From: Tellurirhabdus bombi
GTDB taxonomy: Bacteria > Bacteroidota > Bacteroidia > Cytophagales > Spirosomataceae
NCBI RefSeq assembly: GCF_021484805.1
Contig: NZ_CP090557.1
Location: 422,501-486,500 of the forward strand
Reading direction: 5' to 3'
Length of the DNA stretch: 64,000 nucleotides
The translations under genes were made by a program, and so were the position numbers. Positions within the stretch are counted from its first letter, which is position 1. Every line of letters starts with the position of its first letter. Shown in pieces: positions 15,592-22,242 of this stretch. The notes beneath the pieces were generated by a model that ran no database searches, was not told the origin of the DNA, and worked only from the letters and a program-made list of their open reading frames with translations.

Positions 15592-17031
15592 TTAAAGATG
15601 AATATCGTAAGCTTTCAGCTTGTTATAAAGCGTCTTGCGATCAATATTTAGTACTTCAGCCGCCTTTGTCTTGTTGTAGCCTGTCTTTTCCAGAACTTTG
15701 ATGATGGCAGCCCGCTCCGCATTTTCGGAAACAGACTTGAGATTACTATTCGGTTGAGTCGCAACGGGCGTTCCAGAAACCGTTGGAGTTATAATGTTCT
15801 CCGTTAAGTACGTTGGCTCTCTGATTTCAATCGGCAGACAATCCAGCGTTACATATTCGCCCAAAGATAGCAAAACCGCTCTTTTGACCACATTTTGTAG
15901 CTCCCGCAGATTCCCGTGCCAGAAATACTCTTTTAGTTTTTCTTTAACTTCATCGTCAAAGCCAATTATATTCTTCTCAAGCTGCTCGTTGGCAAGCAAA
16001 AGAAAATGTTCTGCAAAGATCAGAATATCAGCTTTGCGTTCCCGAAGTGGCACCAAACTGATCGGAAATTCGTCAAGCCGGTGGTAAATATCTTCCCGGA
16101 ATCGTCCTTGTCGAACTGCTTCCTTCAAGTCTTCGTTAGTAGCCGCAATGATGCGCACGTCCACTGAGATATCCTGGTTACTCCCGATCCGACGAATCTT
16201 ACGCTCCTGCAAAACCCGAAGCAATTTAATCTGATTCTCGTACGAAAGGTTTCCGATCTCATCCAGGAAAAGAGTTCCTCCGTTGGCGTGTTCGAAACTC
16301 CCTACCTTATCGGCCATAGCCCCGGTAAAAGATCCTTTTAGGTGACCAAATAGCTCACTACCAGCCAGTTCCTTCGACAAGGCACCACAGTCAATTGCGA
16401 CAAAAGGCTTGTCAGCCCGTTTGCTTCTTTGGTGGATCGCGTTGGCCACAAACTCTTTTCCCGTTCCTGTCTCACCTGTAATGATGACAGACATGTTTGT
16501 AGGGGCAATGAGATCAATGTGGCTTTGCAGCATCTCCGCAGCCCGGCTTTTACCAAAAATAAAGCGTTTGCCACCGCTAGTCAGTTTTGACTTTGCGCTT
16601 GGCTTAGCAGCAGTCGATGCCTGGGTAGTGGTTTGCTCTGGCTTGGCTGCCGCACTCGCAATTGTTTGGGAGCGGCGTTCCAGGGCATTTTTGATGGTAA
16701 ACAGAATTTCGTCCGGATACAACGGTTTTGTAACGTAATCAAACGCTCCATGCTTCACCGTCAATACTGCAGTCCGTACATCCGAATAACCCGTAATAAT
16801 GATAACTGCCGTGGTCGAATCAAGGACTTTAATTCGACGCAGTATTTCTAACCCGTTGATATCGGGCAATTTGAAATCACAAATAACTAATTCAAACGAT
16901 TCTTTACGGAGCAATGCTAATGCATCTTCGCCTCGCTGGACAGAAGCGGTCTTATATCCTTGTTTAGACAGAAAACGCTCTAATAGGAGACATATATCGT
17001 TATTATCGTCAACGATCAAGATTCTTTCCAT
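15592..17031 (-). CDS. sigma-54-dependent response regulator, NtrC/AtoC type
   Basis: A 479-residue transcription activator with three domains: receiver (about 1-118, phospho-acceptor D52 in VICDFKLPD, K in VTKPLYP), AAA+ sigma-54-interaction domain (about 165-390) and a Fis-type helix-turn-helix (about 435-478, NKTKAAEVLNIDRKTLYNKLK). Walker A is GETGTGKE and Walker B is TLFLDEIG. The sigma-54 contact loop reads GSFTGA where GAFTGA is usual. The start is the ATG at 17031; the TTG five codons upstream would be unusual. No cognate kinase is adjacent. A second receiver gene lies 88 bp upstream on the same strand, probably co-transcribed. Confidence 0.95.
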   Translation of the reverse strand: MERILIVDDNNDICLLLERFLSKQGYKTASVQRGEDALALLRKESFELVICDFKLPDINGLEILRRIKVLDSTTAVIIITGYSDVRTAVLTVKHGAFDYVTKPLYPDEILFTIKNALERRSQTIASAAAKPEQTTTQASTAAKPSAKSKLTSGGKRFIFGKSRAAEMLQSHIDLIAPTNMSVIITGETGTGKEFVANAIHQRSKRADKPFVAIDCGALSKELAGSELFGHLKGSFTGAMADKVGSFEHANGGTLFLDEIGNLSYENQIKLLRVLQERKIRRIGSNQDISVDVRIIAATNEDLKEAVRQGRFREDIYHRLDEFPISLVPLRERKADILIFAEHFLLLANEQLEKNIIGFDDEVKEKLKEYFWHGNLRELQNVVKRAVLLSLGEYVTLDCLPIEIREPTYLTENIITPTVSGTPVATQPNSNLKSVSENAERAAIIKVLEKTGYNKTKAAEVLNIDRKTLYNKLKAYDIHL

Positions 17032-17119
17032 AGAAAGGAGGCGCAAGCCACAATGACTGCTTATTAAGCTAACTCAACAAAATTAACCAATTCGGTATAC
17101 AATCTAAAGCCGTTAATTG

Positions 17120-17485
17120 CTAAAGTTGTATAGATTGGAGCGCCTGTTCGATGGTCTTCCGGTTGAAAGGTTTACCAATAAAGTAGTCGGCTCCTTCCTG
17201 TGTTGCCTTATTCCGTTCGGCCATGCCATCGAAGGCGCTAATCATGACAACTTTGGTTGAGTCATTTATATTGCGGATATAAGAGAGTAATTCGAACCCT
17301 ACTCCATCCGGTAAACTCAAATCTAAGAAAACAGCATCAAATTCTTGCCGTGTTAATTGTAGACGCCCTTCCTCCAAGAAATGGGCACAGGTTGTCTGGT
17401 AGCCCATCCGTTTTAATAAACCCGATAACAGCAAGCATATATCGGCCTCGTCATCTACGATAAGCACTCGCTTCTCACTATTCAT
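17120..17485 (-). CDS. single-domain response regulator (receiver only)
   Basis: A 121-residue CheY-like receiver. The start at 17485 (MNSEKRVLIVDDEAD) fits the family; a start at 17548 would add 21 residues of no recognisable structure. The acidic pocket is DDE at 11-13, the phospho-acceptor is D55 (VFLDLSLPD), the switch threonine/serine is in VVMISAFD and the lysine in IGKPFNRKT. There is no output domain, so it acts by protein contact or as a phosphate sink. It precedes the NtrC-type gene, and both share the phrase ICLLL after the first acidic cluster, which suggests related receivers. Confidence 0.9.
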   Translation of the reverse strand: MNSEKRVLIVDDEADICLLLSGLLKRMGYQTTCAHFLEEGRLQLTRQEFDAVFLDLSLPDGVGFELLSYIRNINDSTKVVMISAFDGMAERNKATQEGADYFIGKPFNRKTIEQALQSIQL

Positions 17486-18088
17486 ATTTGTACTAACCGG
17501 TTTAAAACTTCCTCCGGTCTGCCAACCCAGCATACTTTCGACATACATACTACATTCAACTTCAGAAAACAGTTAGTATATACTGTATAAATAATATGCC
17601 TAATATCACTTAGAACGCTTCAAATAACTCGTTTTCTTCAATACTACCCTAAAAGGGAGCATCTTATGCAAATATTTTTCCCGTTTATATATGAATCTAT
17701 TTTCTTATTAACTCAGTAAAGATGTAGTTTCTCTACATCTTTTCCCCAGATGTGGAAAATATTCTACACTTTTTTGCGGCAGAATAAGGCTAACAGCAAT
17801 CTCAGAAATGCAAATCAAGGACAATTCTATCTTAGGAAGAGGGTTTTTAAGGGGTTTTTACAAATTTTTCAGCAGCTATCAATTTTGGCATAATTTTCTC
17901 AAATAATTCTGGTGAAAGCGAACAAATCGGCTCTCAAATAAAAAGACACACCATACTGCGATTCGTACTTTGTTACGAAAGCAGTCAAGATAAAAGAGTG
18001 GTACGTTTAGGTTTAGGTGGTTTCAACGCTGGATCATTAACGTTACAGCGATACGATTTAGGTTAAGTACAAGTTACGGTGGGTACGG
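17486..18088. other. about 600-bp intergenic region without an established gene
   Basis: No protein gene of normal size is present. The segment 17570-17860 is AT-rich and holds poly-T and poly-A tracts. A -7-like CAATTTTG occurs at 17880-17887 on the plus strand and a free-standing terminator at 18089, so a small plus-strand transcript is possible. A 22-codon GTG-initiated frame (17998-18066) exists but is not convincing. Confidence 0.45.
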
Positions 18089-18127
18089 AATCCCTGCATC
18101 AAGTTGAATGCAGGGATTTTAATTTTT
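17890..18127 (+). ncRNA. candidate small RNA ending in an isolated terminator
   Basis: An intrinsic terminator at 18089-18127 (AATCCCTGCAT pairing with ATGCAGGGATT, then a T-rich tail on the plus strand) has no plus-strand gene within more than 2 kb upstream. On the minus strand no T-run follows the hairpin, so it does not fit the minus-strand EEP gene. A promoter-like CAATTTTG at 17880-17887 would give a transcript of about 235 nt. The 5' boundary is a guess. Confidence 0.25.
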
Positions 18128-18130
18128 AAG

Positions 18131-19192
18131 CTATTCTTTGGCCTTCTCAATTTTTTCAACAGCCTCCTGCTTATCATCTCCCTCAGGCTGTGGTTCTTCC
18201 TTCTTCGATTCTGGATCAGGCGAATACGTCAACGAAACAAAAACAGGAAAATGGTCGGAGCCGCAGTTCGGTAGCCGCTTTATCTTTCCTACTTTAAAAT
18301 GATGGGAAGCAAAAATATGATCCAGGGGCCAGCGTAGAAAAAAATACTTTGCGTGAAAAGTGCTGTATAGCCCACGACCAATCCGTGGGTCAAGCAGCCC
18401 ACTAATGCGCTGAAAAAGCCGGGTTGTGTGCGACCAAGCTACATCATTTAGGTCACCCGCTACAATTACAGGCCCGGTATGCTGTCTGGCTTCTTTTCCA
18501 ATTACCAATAATTCGGCATCTCGTTCCGTAGAACGGTAATGCTCAGTGGGACTGGGCGGCTGGGGATGAACGCCATAAAAACGAATAGACTGTCCTGAGG
18601 GTAGTTGAAGATTCACGCGCACCGATGGAATATCATCTTCGATTAAAAAACGTACTTCAGGATCTGTCATTTTTAAGCGTGTGTACAACAACATACCGTA
18701 TGTATTGGGCAAAGCCTGCAAAATCCGGTGTGGATAATCTGTTTCCAAAGGCCGCAGGGCTTCCTTCCAGGCGTCGTCAGCCTCGACAATGAGCAGTACA
18801 TCCGGCTTCACCAGCGCGACTTGTTTCAAGATGCGGTCATAATTGCGATTATCCATATAAATATTGGCAATCATCAGCTGAAGCGTATTGGATGGATCGT
18901 CGCTCTTCTGGCTATTCATCTGTATCTTATGCAGATTGGTATATGGATAGATTAGCCATGCCTGATATAGCAAAGACGTCACTAGGAGCCCCGTTATAAT
19001 CCAGTCAGTTGGCTCCTGAAGAGGCATTAGCGTAAGTCGGGTAACCAGACATAGTAGAATTAAAATAGCCAGTTGCAAATGGGGGAAATCCCAAATGCGT
19101 ATCCACCAGGCATCATAACGAACTAAATGAATAAATGAAGTCAGGATAGCAAATCCGCTTACGCAATTGAGAAGGATAAATAAGGAGGTCAT
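18131..19192 (-). CDS. membrane-anchored endonuclease/exonuclease/phosphatase (EEP) family protein
   Basis: A 353-residue protein with three N-terminal membrane helices (about residues 4-24, 33-55, 61-80) and a C-terminal EEP domain (about 100-325). Metal and catalytic motifs seen are ANIYMDNRN (for the N-terminal N), VEADD (E), GVHPQPPSP (H), VAGDLNDVAW (DxN) and CGSDHFPVFV (SDH). The last 30 residues are a highly charged Glu/Lys tail. This architecture occurs in many Bacteroidota; substrates may be phospholipid head groups or nucleic acids outside the cytoplasm. It is transcribed alone. Confidence 0.9.
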   Translation of the reverse strand: MTSLFILLNCVSGFAILTSFIHLVRYDAWWIRIWDFPHLQLAILILLCLVTRLTLMPLQEPTDWIITGLLVTSLLYQAWLIYPYTNLHKIQMNSQKSDDPSNTLQLMIANIYMDNRNYDRILKQVALVKPDVLLIVEADDAWKEALRPLETDYPHRILQALPNTYGMLLYTRLKMTDPEVRFLIEDDIPSVRVNLQLPSGQSIRFYGVHPQPPSPTEHYRSTERDAELLVIGKEARQHTGPVIVAGDLNDVAWSHTTRLFQRISGLLDPRIGRGLYSTFHAKYFFLRWPLDHIFASHHFKVGKIKRLPNCGSDHFPVFVSLTYSPDPESKKEEPQPEGDDKQEAVEKIEKAKE

Positions 19193-19555
19193 TTAGCAAT
19201 GATATAGATTAGGTAATAAGCCCCGGTAGATTCTACCATATGATATAACCAGACTTATGCGAATACGTTTGTTATATTATTTTAAAGATGCTTACAAAGC
19301 TTTCCTCTCTCCATAGGGCATAAGTATAGACGCCGCTCCCTTATTGATGCATAGATGGTATACAATGTGGAATATTTTCCTCAGCAGCCGCTTACACAGT
19401 TTAGCATCCCTCATGCACTTAAAATCATTAAACCTTTATAATCAGCGCTTTATGCGATACAATTAACTTTTTACGAGAAGTGGTACAGATTTTTCTTACG
19501 TATTCTCAATTCTTTTATATCTGGTCACACTGTTAACATAAAAACTCAAGTACCC
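19193..19555. other. 363-bp divergent intergenic region
   Basis: No gene, clear hairpin or exact TAnnTTTG element is seen. It must contain the promoters of the divergent EEP gene and the first YtxH gene. The TTTAAY tandem operators found further downstream do not occur here. Confidence 0.45.
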
Positions 19556-19843
19556 ATGAAATCGAATGTAAGCGGCATTGTAGTTGCCTTATTAACTGGC
19601 GCAGCGCTCGGCATACTTCTGGCCCCGCGCAGTGGAAAAGCAACCCGTAAGAAATTTTCTTCTGACACAGATAAACTTTTGAAGGATTTACAAGACTCTG
19701 TTTCAGCCGGCTTCGATAATATTCGTCATCAATATGAAGGAGCCAAGGAAACAGTAGCTAACCGTTACAACGATGTAGTTGATACTGCCGCTAGCAAATC
19801 AAAAAGTGCGATTGAACAAGCGGAACGGAATTCCAAATATTAA
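19556..19843 (+). CDS. YtxH domain protein (copy 1)
   Basis: A 95-residue protein of the YtxH (gas-vesicle-like) family. It starts with a glycine/alanine-rich membrane segment (GIVVALLTGAALGILLAPRSGKATRKKF, about residues 6-33, carrying the signature APxSGxxTR). A long amphipathic helix follows, with repeated Asp/Lys/Ala heptads. Such proteins are linked to general stress in Bacillus and are common in Bacteroidota, but the molecular role is unknown. A paralogue starts 61 bp downstream. Confidence 0.88.
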   Translation: MKSNVSGIVVALLTGAALGILLAPRSGKATRKKFSSDTDKLLKDLQDSVSAGFDNIRHQYEGAKETVANRYNDVVDTAASKSKSAIEQAERNSKY

Positions 19844-19904
19844 ACATCACGTTTTTTCCACATCATTACCTTCACTCAGGTAACACACTAAACATTTTAA
19901 TACG

Positions 19905-20240
19905 ATGAGAAGCACAAAAGATTTTCTGCTAGGATTTATTACTGGCGTAGCTGCTGGCCTATTAACAGCCCCTAAAAGTGGACGCGAAACCCGTCAATAC
20001 ATTAAGGACGAGGCAGATAAGCGCACTAAAGATCTACAAGATCAGTGGCAAAAAGGTGTAGACCAGGTCAAAACCCAGGTTGACACAGTTAAGTCGCAGG
20101 TAAACGACTGGAGCGGAAAGGTTCAAGATCAATTCCGTGACCAACAGAATAAATCACAGTTTAACGATAAGGTTGAAGACGTAGCAGATCGCGCTCATGA
20201 AGGCGTTGACTCAGCGAAACAGTCAATCAAAGTTAACTAG
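19905..20240 (+). CDS. YtxH domain protein (copy 2)
   Basis: A 111-residue paralogue of the preceding gene: membrane segment with TGVAAGLLTAPKSGRETRQYI (about residues 13-33), then a coiled-coil-prone tail rich in Gln, Lys, Asp and Val (VDQVKTQVDTVKSQVNDW). The tail is longer and more charged than in copy 1. The pair is probably one operon ending at the strong hairpin at 20274-20317. Its position next to a two-component system, a hydrophobic peptide gene and candidate RNAs hints at envelope stress, but no direct evidence is in the sequence. Confidence 0.87.
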   Translation: MRSTKDFLLGFITGVAAGLLTAPKSGRETRQYIKDEADKRTKDLQDQWQKGVDQVKTQVDTVKSQVNDWSGKVQDQFRDQQNKSQFNDKVEDVADRAHEGVDSAKQSIKVN

Positions 20241-20273
20241 TCAGCCATTCTGGTTTACTCAACGTTATTGAAT

Positions 20274-20317
20274 AAATGCCCAAAGGCAAGCGGTGTTCCG
20301 CTTGCCTTTGGGCATTT
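20274..20317. terminator. strong bidirectional hairpin after the YtxH pair
   Basis: A perfect 20-bp stem (AAATGCCCAAAGGCAAGCGG and its complement) around a TGTT loop. The flanking A/T runs are short, so it may act as terminator and as insulator for the promoter that begins 14 bp downstream. Confidence 0.8.
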
Positions 20318-20330
20318 ATCGTTTAAGCAA

Positions 20331-20386
20331 TTAATCTGTTTTTAATGAGGCTTTAACAGCAGTTTAATCGGGGGATAAGAGCTTTG
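20331..20386 (+). promoter_or_regulatory. TTTAAY tandem operator with promoter, site 1
   Basis: Half-sites TTAAT (20331), TTAAT (20342), TTAAC (20353) and TTAAT (20364) start exactly 11 bp apart. The last ends at 20368. Ten bases later comes GAGCTTTG (20379-20386), which keeps the TTTG of a Bacteroidota -7 element but lacks its TA, consistent with an activator-dependent promoter. The predicted start near 20391 lies 37 nt upstream of the peptide gene at 20428. Sites 2 and 3 share the same arrangement. Confidence 0.62.
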
Positions 20387-20427
20387 GCGCGGTACTCTTA
20401 AAGCACTTTTATCAGAAACTCCTTCTC

Positions 20428-20526
20428 ATGGCACGCTACAAGCGCTCTTCTTTTGAACCTGATTTTGTCCTGCGCCTTATCGGTGGCCTACTAATGCTCG
20501 CTTTAGCTTATAGTTGCAGCAACTAG
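20428..20526 (+). CDS. 32-residue hydrophobic small protein
   Basis: An ATG-initiated frame of 32 codons and a TAG stop. The product has a basic, polar N-terminus (MARYKRSSFEPDF), one hydrophobic helix (VLRLIGGLLMLALAY) and ends in SCSN. It could be a single-pass membrane peptide, or a minimal lipoprotein with LAYSC as an irregular lipobox. Support comes from its setting: an operator-linked promoter 40 nt upstream (site 1) and a hairpin terminator 90-125 nt downstream (20616-20649). I do not recognise the sequence. It may be a small stress peptide controlled by the two-component system at 21.6-23.6 kb. Confidence 0.5.
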   Translation: MARYKRSSFEPDFVLRLIGGLLMLALAYSCSN

Positions 20527-20615
20527 TTATTCCTTTCTGAGCTAACACAATTTTACCGACTTTTATTATACGGATTTGCTTTTAAAATTTAGGGGGCGTA
20601 ATTTTATACGCTCAG

Positions 20616-20649
20616 AAAGGCCATTGACCTTAATAAAGTTAGGCCTTTT
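20616..20649 (+). terminator. intrinsic terminator after the small-peptide gene
   Basis: AAAGGCC (20616-20622) pairs with GGCCTTT followed by a T (20642-20649); the 19-base interior can extend pairing. It closes a transcript of about 260 nt from site 1. Confidence 0.55.
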
Positions 20650-20700
20650 CCCAGTTTAGCGTTCGTCTTCAATCTAATGTAGATACAAGAAATTTGCTTC

Positions 20701-20810
20701 TGGTTTAGCTAGAAGCATAAAATAAGGCAGCCTATTTCTAAACGTACGGCTGTTTTTAAATGGTGTGGATATAGTCGGAAAGCTATTCGAGCCTCTCGGA
20801 TAGCTTTTTT
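20701..20810 (+). ncRNA. candidate structured small RNA 1
   Basis: A run of three hairpins with no reading frame: GCTTCT/AGAAGC (about 20696-20717), CAGCC/GGCTG (about 20729-20751) and a terminator with a 13-bp stem and CCT loop at 20779-20807 followed by six Ts. Before the last hairpin stands AATGGTGTGGATA (20759-20771), then six bases, then GAAAGCTA, a module repeated in the RNA at 20903-21075. A weak -7-like GAAATTTG lies at 20689-20696, preceded at the same 10-nt spacing by a degenerate half-site TCTAAT (20673-20678). The 5' end is uncertain. Confidence 0.5.
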
Positions 20811-20852
20811 ATTTTGCTACGCGCTCCTTCTTCCCTGCGACTTTCATAGTAT

Positions 20853-20898
20853 TTTAACTCGTGTTTAACGCTGTTTTAATTGATCACCGGTAATTTTG
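20853..20898 (+). promoter_or_regulatory. TTTAAY tandem operator with promoter, site 2
   Basis: TTTAAC (20853-20858), TTTAAC (20864-20869) and TTTAAT (20875-20880) repeat every 11 bp. Ten bases after the last, TAATTTTG (20891-20898) is a perfect -7 element, so the start should be near 20903. No separate -33 element exists; the last half-site takes its place, as expected of a regulator that contacts the polymerase from the -33 region. Confidence 0.7.
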
Positions 20899-20902
20899 TA
20901 TC

Positions 20903-21075
20903 ACTTCAAAGTTACCAGGATATGGTAAACGATTCGTAAGCGCTCTCTAGAGCGGAGCGAATTGGTTCCAAAAGGAAGGTTGAACGTCAAAGTGACTTAG
21001 TGAAATAAGCACTTTGTAATGGTGTGGATAGGATGAGAAAGCTACTTGGAGGACGTATTCCGGGTAGCTTTTTGG
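20903..21075 (+). ncRNA. candidate structured small RNA 2
   Basis: About 170 nt from the site 2 start to a terminator (21037-21073). It has no reading frame above a few codons but four hairpins: GTTACCA/TGGTAAAC (about 20921-20940), CGCTCT/AGAGCG (20941-20954), a perfect CAAAGTG/CACTTTG stem (about 20988-21016), and the terminator stem led by AAAGCTAC. Immediately before the terminator is AATGGTGTGGATA, six bases, GAAAGCTA, the same module as in RNA 1. A defined promoter, terminator and structure together make this the best RNA candidate in the window. Confidence 0.6.
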
Positions 21076-21093
21076 TTTTATAGGCTGTCTTAA

Positions 21094-21150
21094 TTTAACG
21101 CTCTTTTAATGGTAGATTTAAGTGGTTTTAATTAATCTACCCAACATTTG
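21094..21150 (+). promoter_or_regulatory. TTTAAY tandem operator with promoter, site 3
   Basis: TTTAAC (21094-21099), TTTAAT (21105-21110), TTTAAG (21117-21122) and TTTAAT (21127-21132): start-to-start spacings are 11, 12 and 10 bp, so the outer sites stay in phase. Ten bases after the last, AACATTTG (21143-21150) occupies the -7 position. Predicted start is near 21155. Confidence 0.6.
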
Positions 21151-21154
21151 TACT

Positions 21155-21357
21155 GTCAAACTGACTAAATAAAATCTATGGAAAAACTCTTATTGCTCGT
21201 CAATCAGGGATTCCGTACCGACCGTAATTAACCGTTTCGTACCCCGTAACTCTAAAACAGTAAACAGACAGCCCACGGCTACTTGAAAGACTGGCAATGT
21301 GTTCCTGTTTATAAAAATTAAACCTCTGAATAGTCTTTTGGCTAAGTCAGAGGTTTT
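21155..21357 (+). ncRNA. candidate leader or small RNA 3
   Basis: Transcript predicted from site 3 to a hairpin terminator at 21320-21356 (AAACCTCTGA pairing with TCAGAGGTTT, with a second inner stem TAGTC/GGCTA). It includes a 17-codon ATG frame, MEKLLLLVNQGFRTDRN (21178-21231), that could be a leader peptide or chance. It lies between the operator and the two-component genes, so it might also be a regulatory leader for them if termination is partial. Confidence 0.4.
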
Positions 21358-21460
21358 CGTTATTACTACATTTTGCATATCCAAATCTCTTTTTCTACTT
21401 TGCCATCAGGCCTTGTCTGTTGCCAACTTTGAGAGTCTGTTTTCTGGAATGCACCATCTA

Positions 21461-21468
21461 TAAATTTG
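21461..21468 (+). promoter_or_regulatory. predicted -7 element for the two-component operon
   Basis: TAAATTTG is an exact TAnnTTTG match about 94 nt upstream of the regulator start codon. It lies inside an inverted repeat: ATATCCAAAT near 21377 and ATTTGGATAT near 21464. The 11-bp TTTAAY repeats are not present at the corresponding position. Confidence 0.45.
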
Positions 21469-21561
21469 GATATACTAGTTAGACAACAGGCAAGACCGGC
21501 TTTAGACATTTGTCTTATTGTATGTGTTTGATATTAATACCTGACAACCTGTGGGTCTATT

Positions 21562-22239
21562 ATGAAAATTCTGGTGGTAGAAGATGAACCCAAATTGGCT
21601 TCGTTTGTCAAAAAGGGATTAGAAGAGCAGTCGTGTGAAGTAGACATTGCATACGACGGTCAAATTGGTCGCACAATGGCGCTTAGTAGTCTGTATGACG
21701 TTATTGTCATGGATGTCAACCTGCCCAAAATGAATGGGTTTGATGTAGCCCAGTCGATTCGTGCCGAAGGACTTAAAACCCCCATCCTTATGCTAACCGC
21801 TATGGGATCGGTGGACGACAAAGTCACGGGTTTTGAGGCTGGTGCCGACGACTATCTGGTCAAACCGTTTGAGTTTCGGGAGTTGCTGGCGCGTATCCGC
21901 GCCTTGAGCAAACGCAATGCTAATGCTGGCGCACAGGCTAACCTCTTAAAAATAGCGGACCTGGAGCTAGACCTAAACGAAAAAATAGCCCGGCGTGGCG
22001 GACGGCGCATCGAACTGACAGCCAAAGAATTTGGTTTGCTCGAATATTTGATGCGGAACCGTGGCCGCGTTGTGTCGCGAATTGATATCGCCGAGAAAGT
22101 ATGGGATATCCATTTTGACACTGGTACCAATGTAATTGATGTTTACGTTAATTTTCTTCGGAAAAAGATTGATAAAGAATACCCTATCAAGCTTATACAT
22201 ACCGTAATTGGGATGGGGTATATCTTGAAAGAAGAGTGA
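21562..22239 (+). CDS. OmpR-family response regulator transcription factor
   Basis: A 225-residue two-domain regulator. Receiver (1-118): acidic pair E8-D9, phospho-acceptor D51 in VIVMDVNLPK, switch T in LMLTAMG, K in LVKPFEF. Winged helix (about 128-222): LTAKEFGLLEYLMRNRGRVVSR, then a recognition region ending in NVIDVYVNFLRKKID and the wing GMGYIL. It resembles the CusR/QseB/PmrA branch. PmrA-type members bind YTTAAK-like half-sites on an 11-bp period, close to the TTTAAY repeats found 210-1230 bp upstream. The kinase gene starts 3 bp after its stop, so they are one operon. Confidence 0.95.
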   Translation: MKILVVEDEPKLASFVKKGLEEQSCEVDIAYDGQIGRTMALSSLYDVIVMDVNLPKMNGFDVAQSIRAEGLKTPILMLTAMGSVDDKVTGFEAGADDYLVKPFEFRELLARIRALSKRNANAGAQANLLKIADLELDLNEKIARRGGRRIELTAKEFGLLEYLMRNRGRVVSRIDIAEKVWDIHFDTGTNVIDVYVNFLRKKIDKEYPIKLIHTVIGMGYILKEE

Positions 22240-22242
22240 TTT

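Noticed and set aside
17998-18066. A 22-codon GTG-started frame on the plus strand inside the candidate RNA (VVRLGLGGFNAGSLTLQRYDLG after the start)
   Set aside because: No ATG, no ribosome-binding cue and the open stretch extends upstream without a start; chance is the simpler reading, though it should be checked for conservation.
21190-21384. Minus-strand frame of 64 codons in the RNA-rich region
   Set aside because: It runs antisense through the candidate leader and terminator hairpin, with composition unlike the neighbouring genes.
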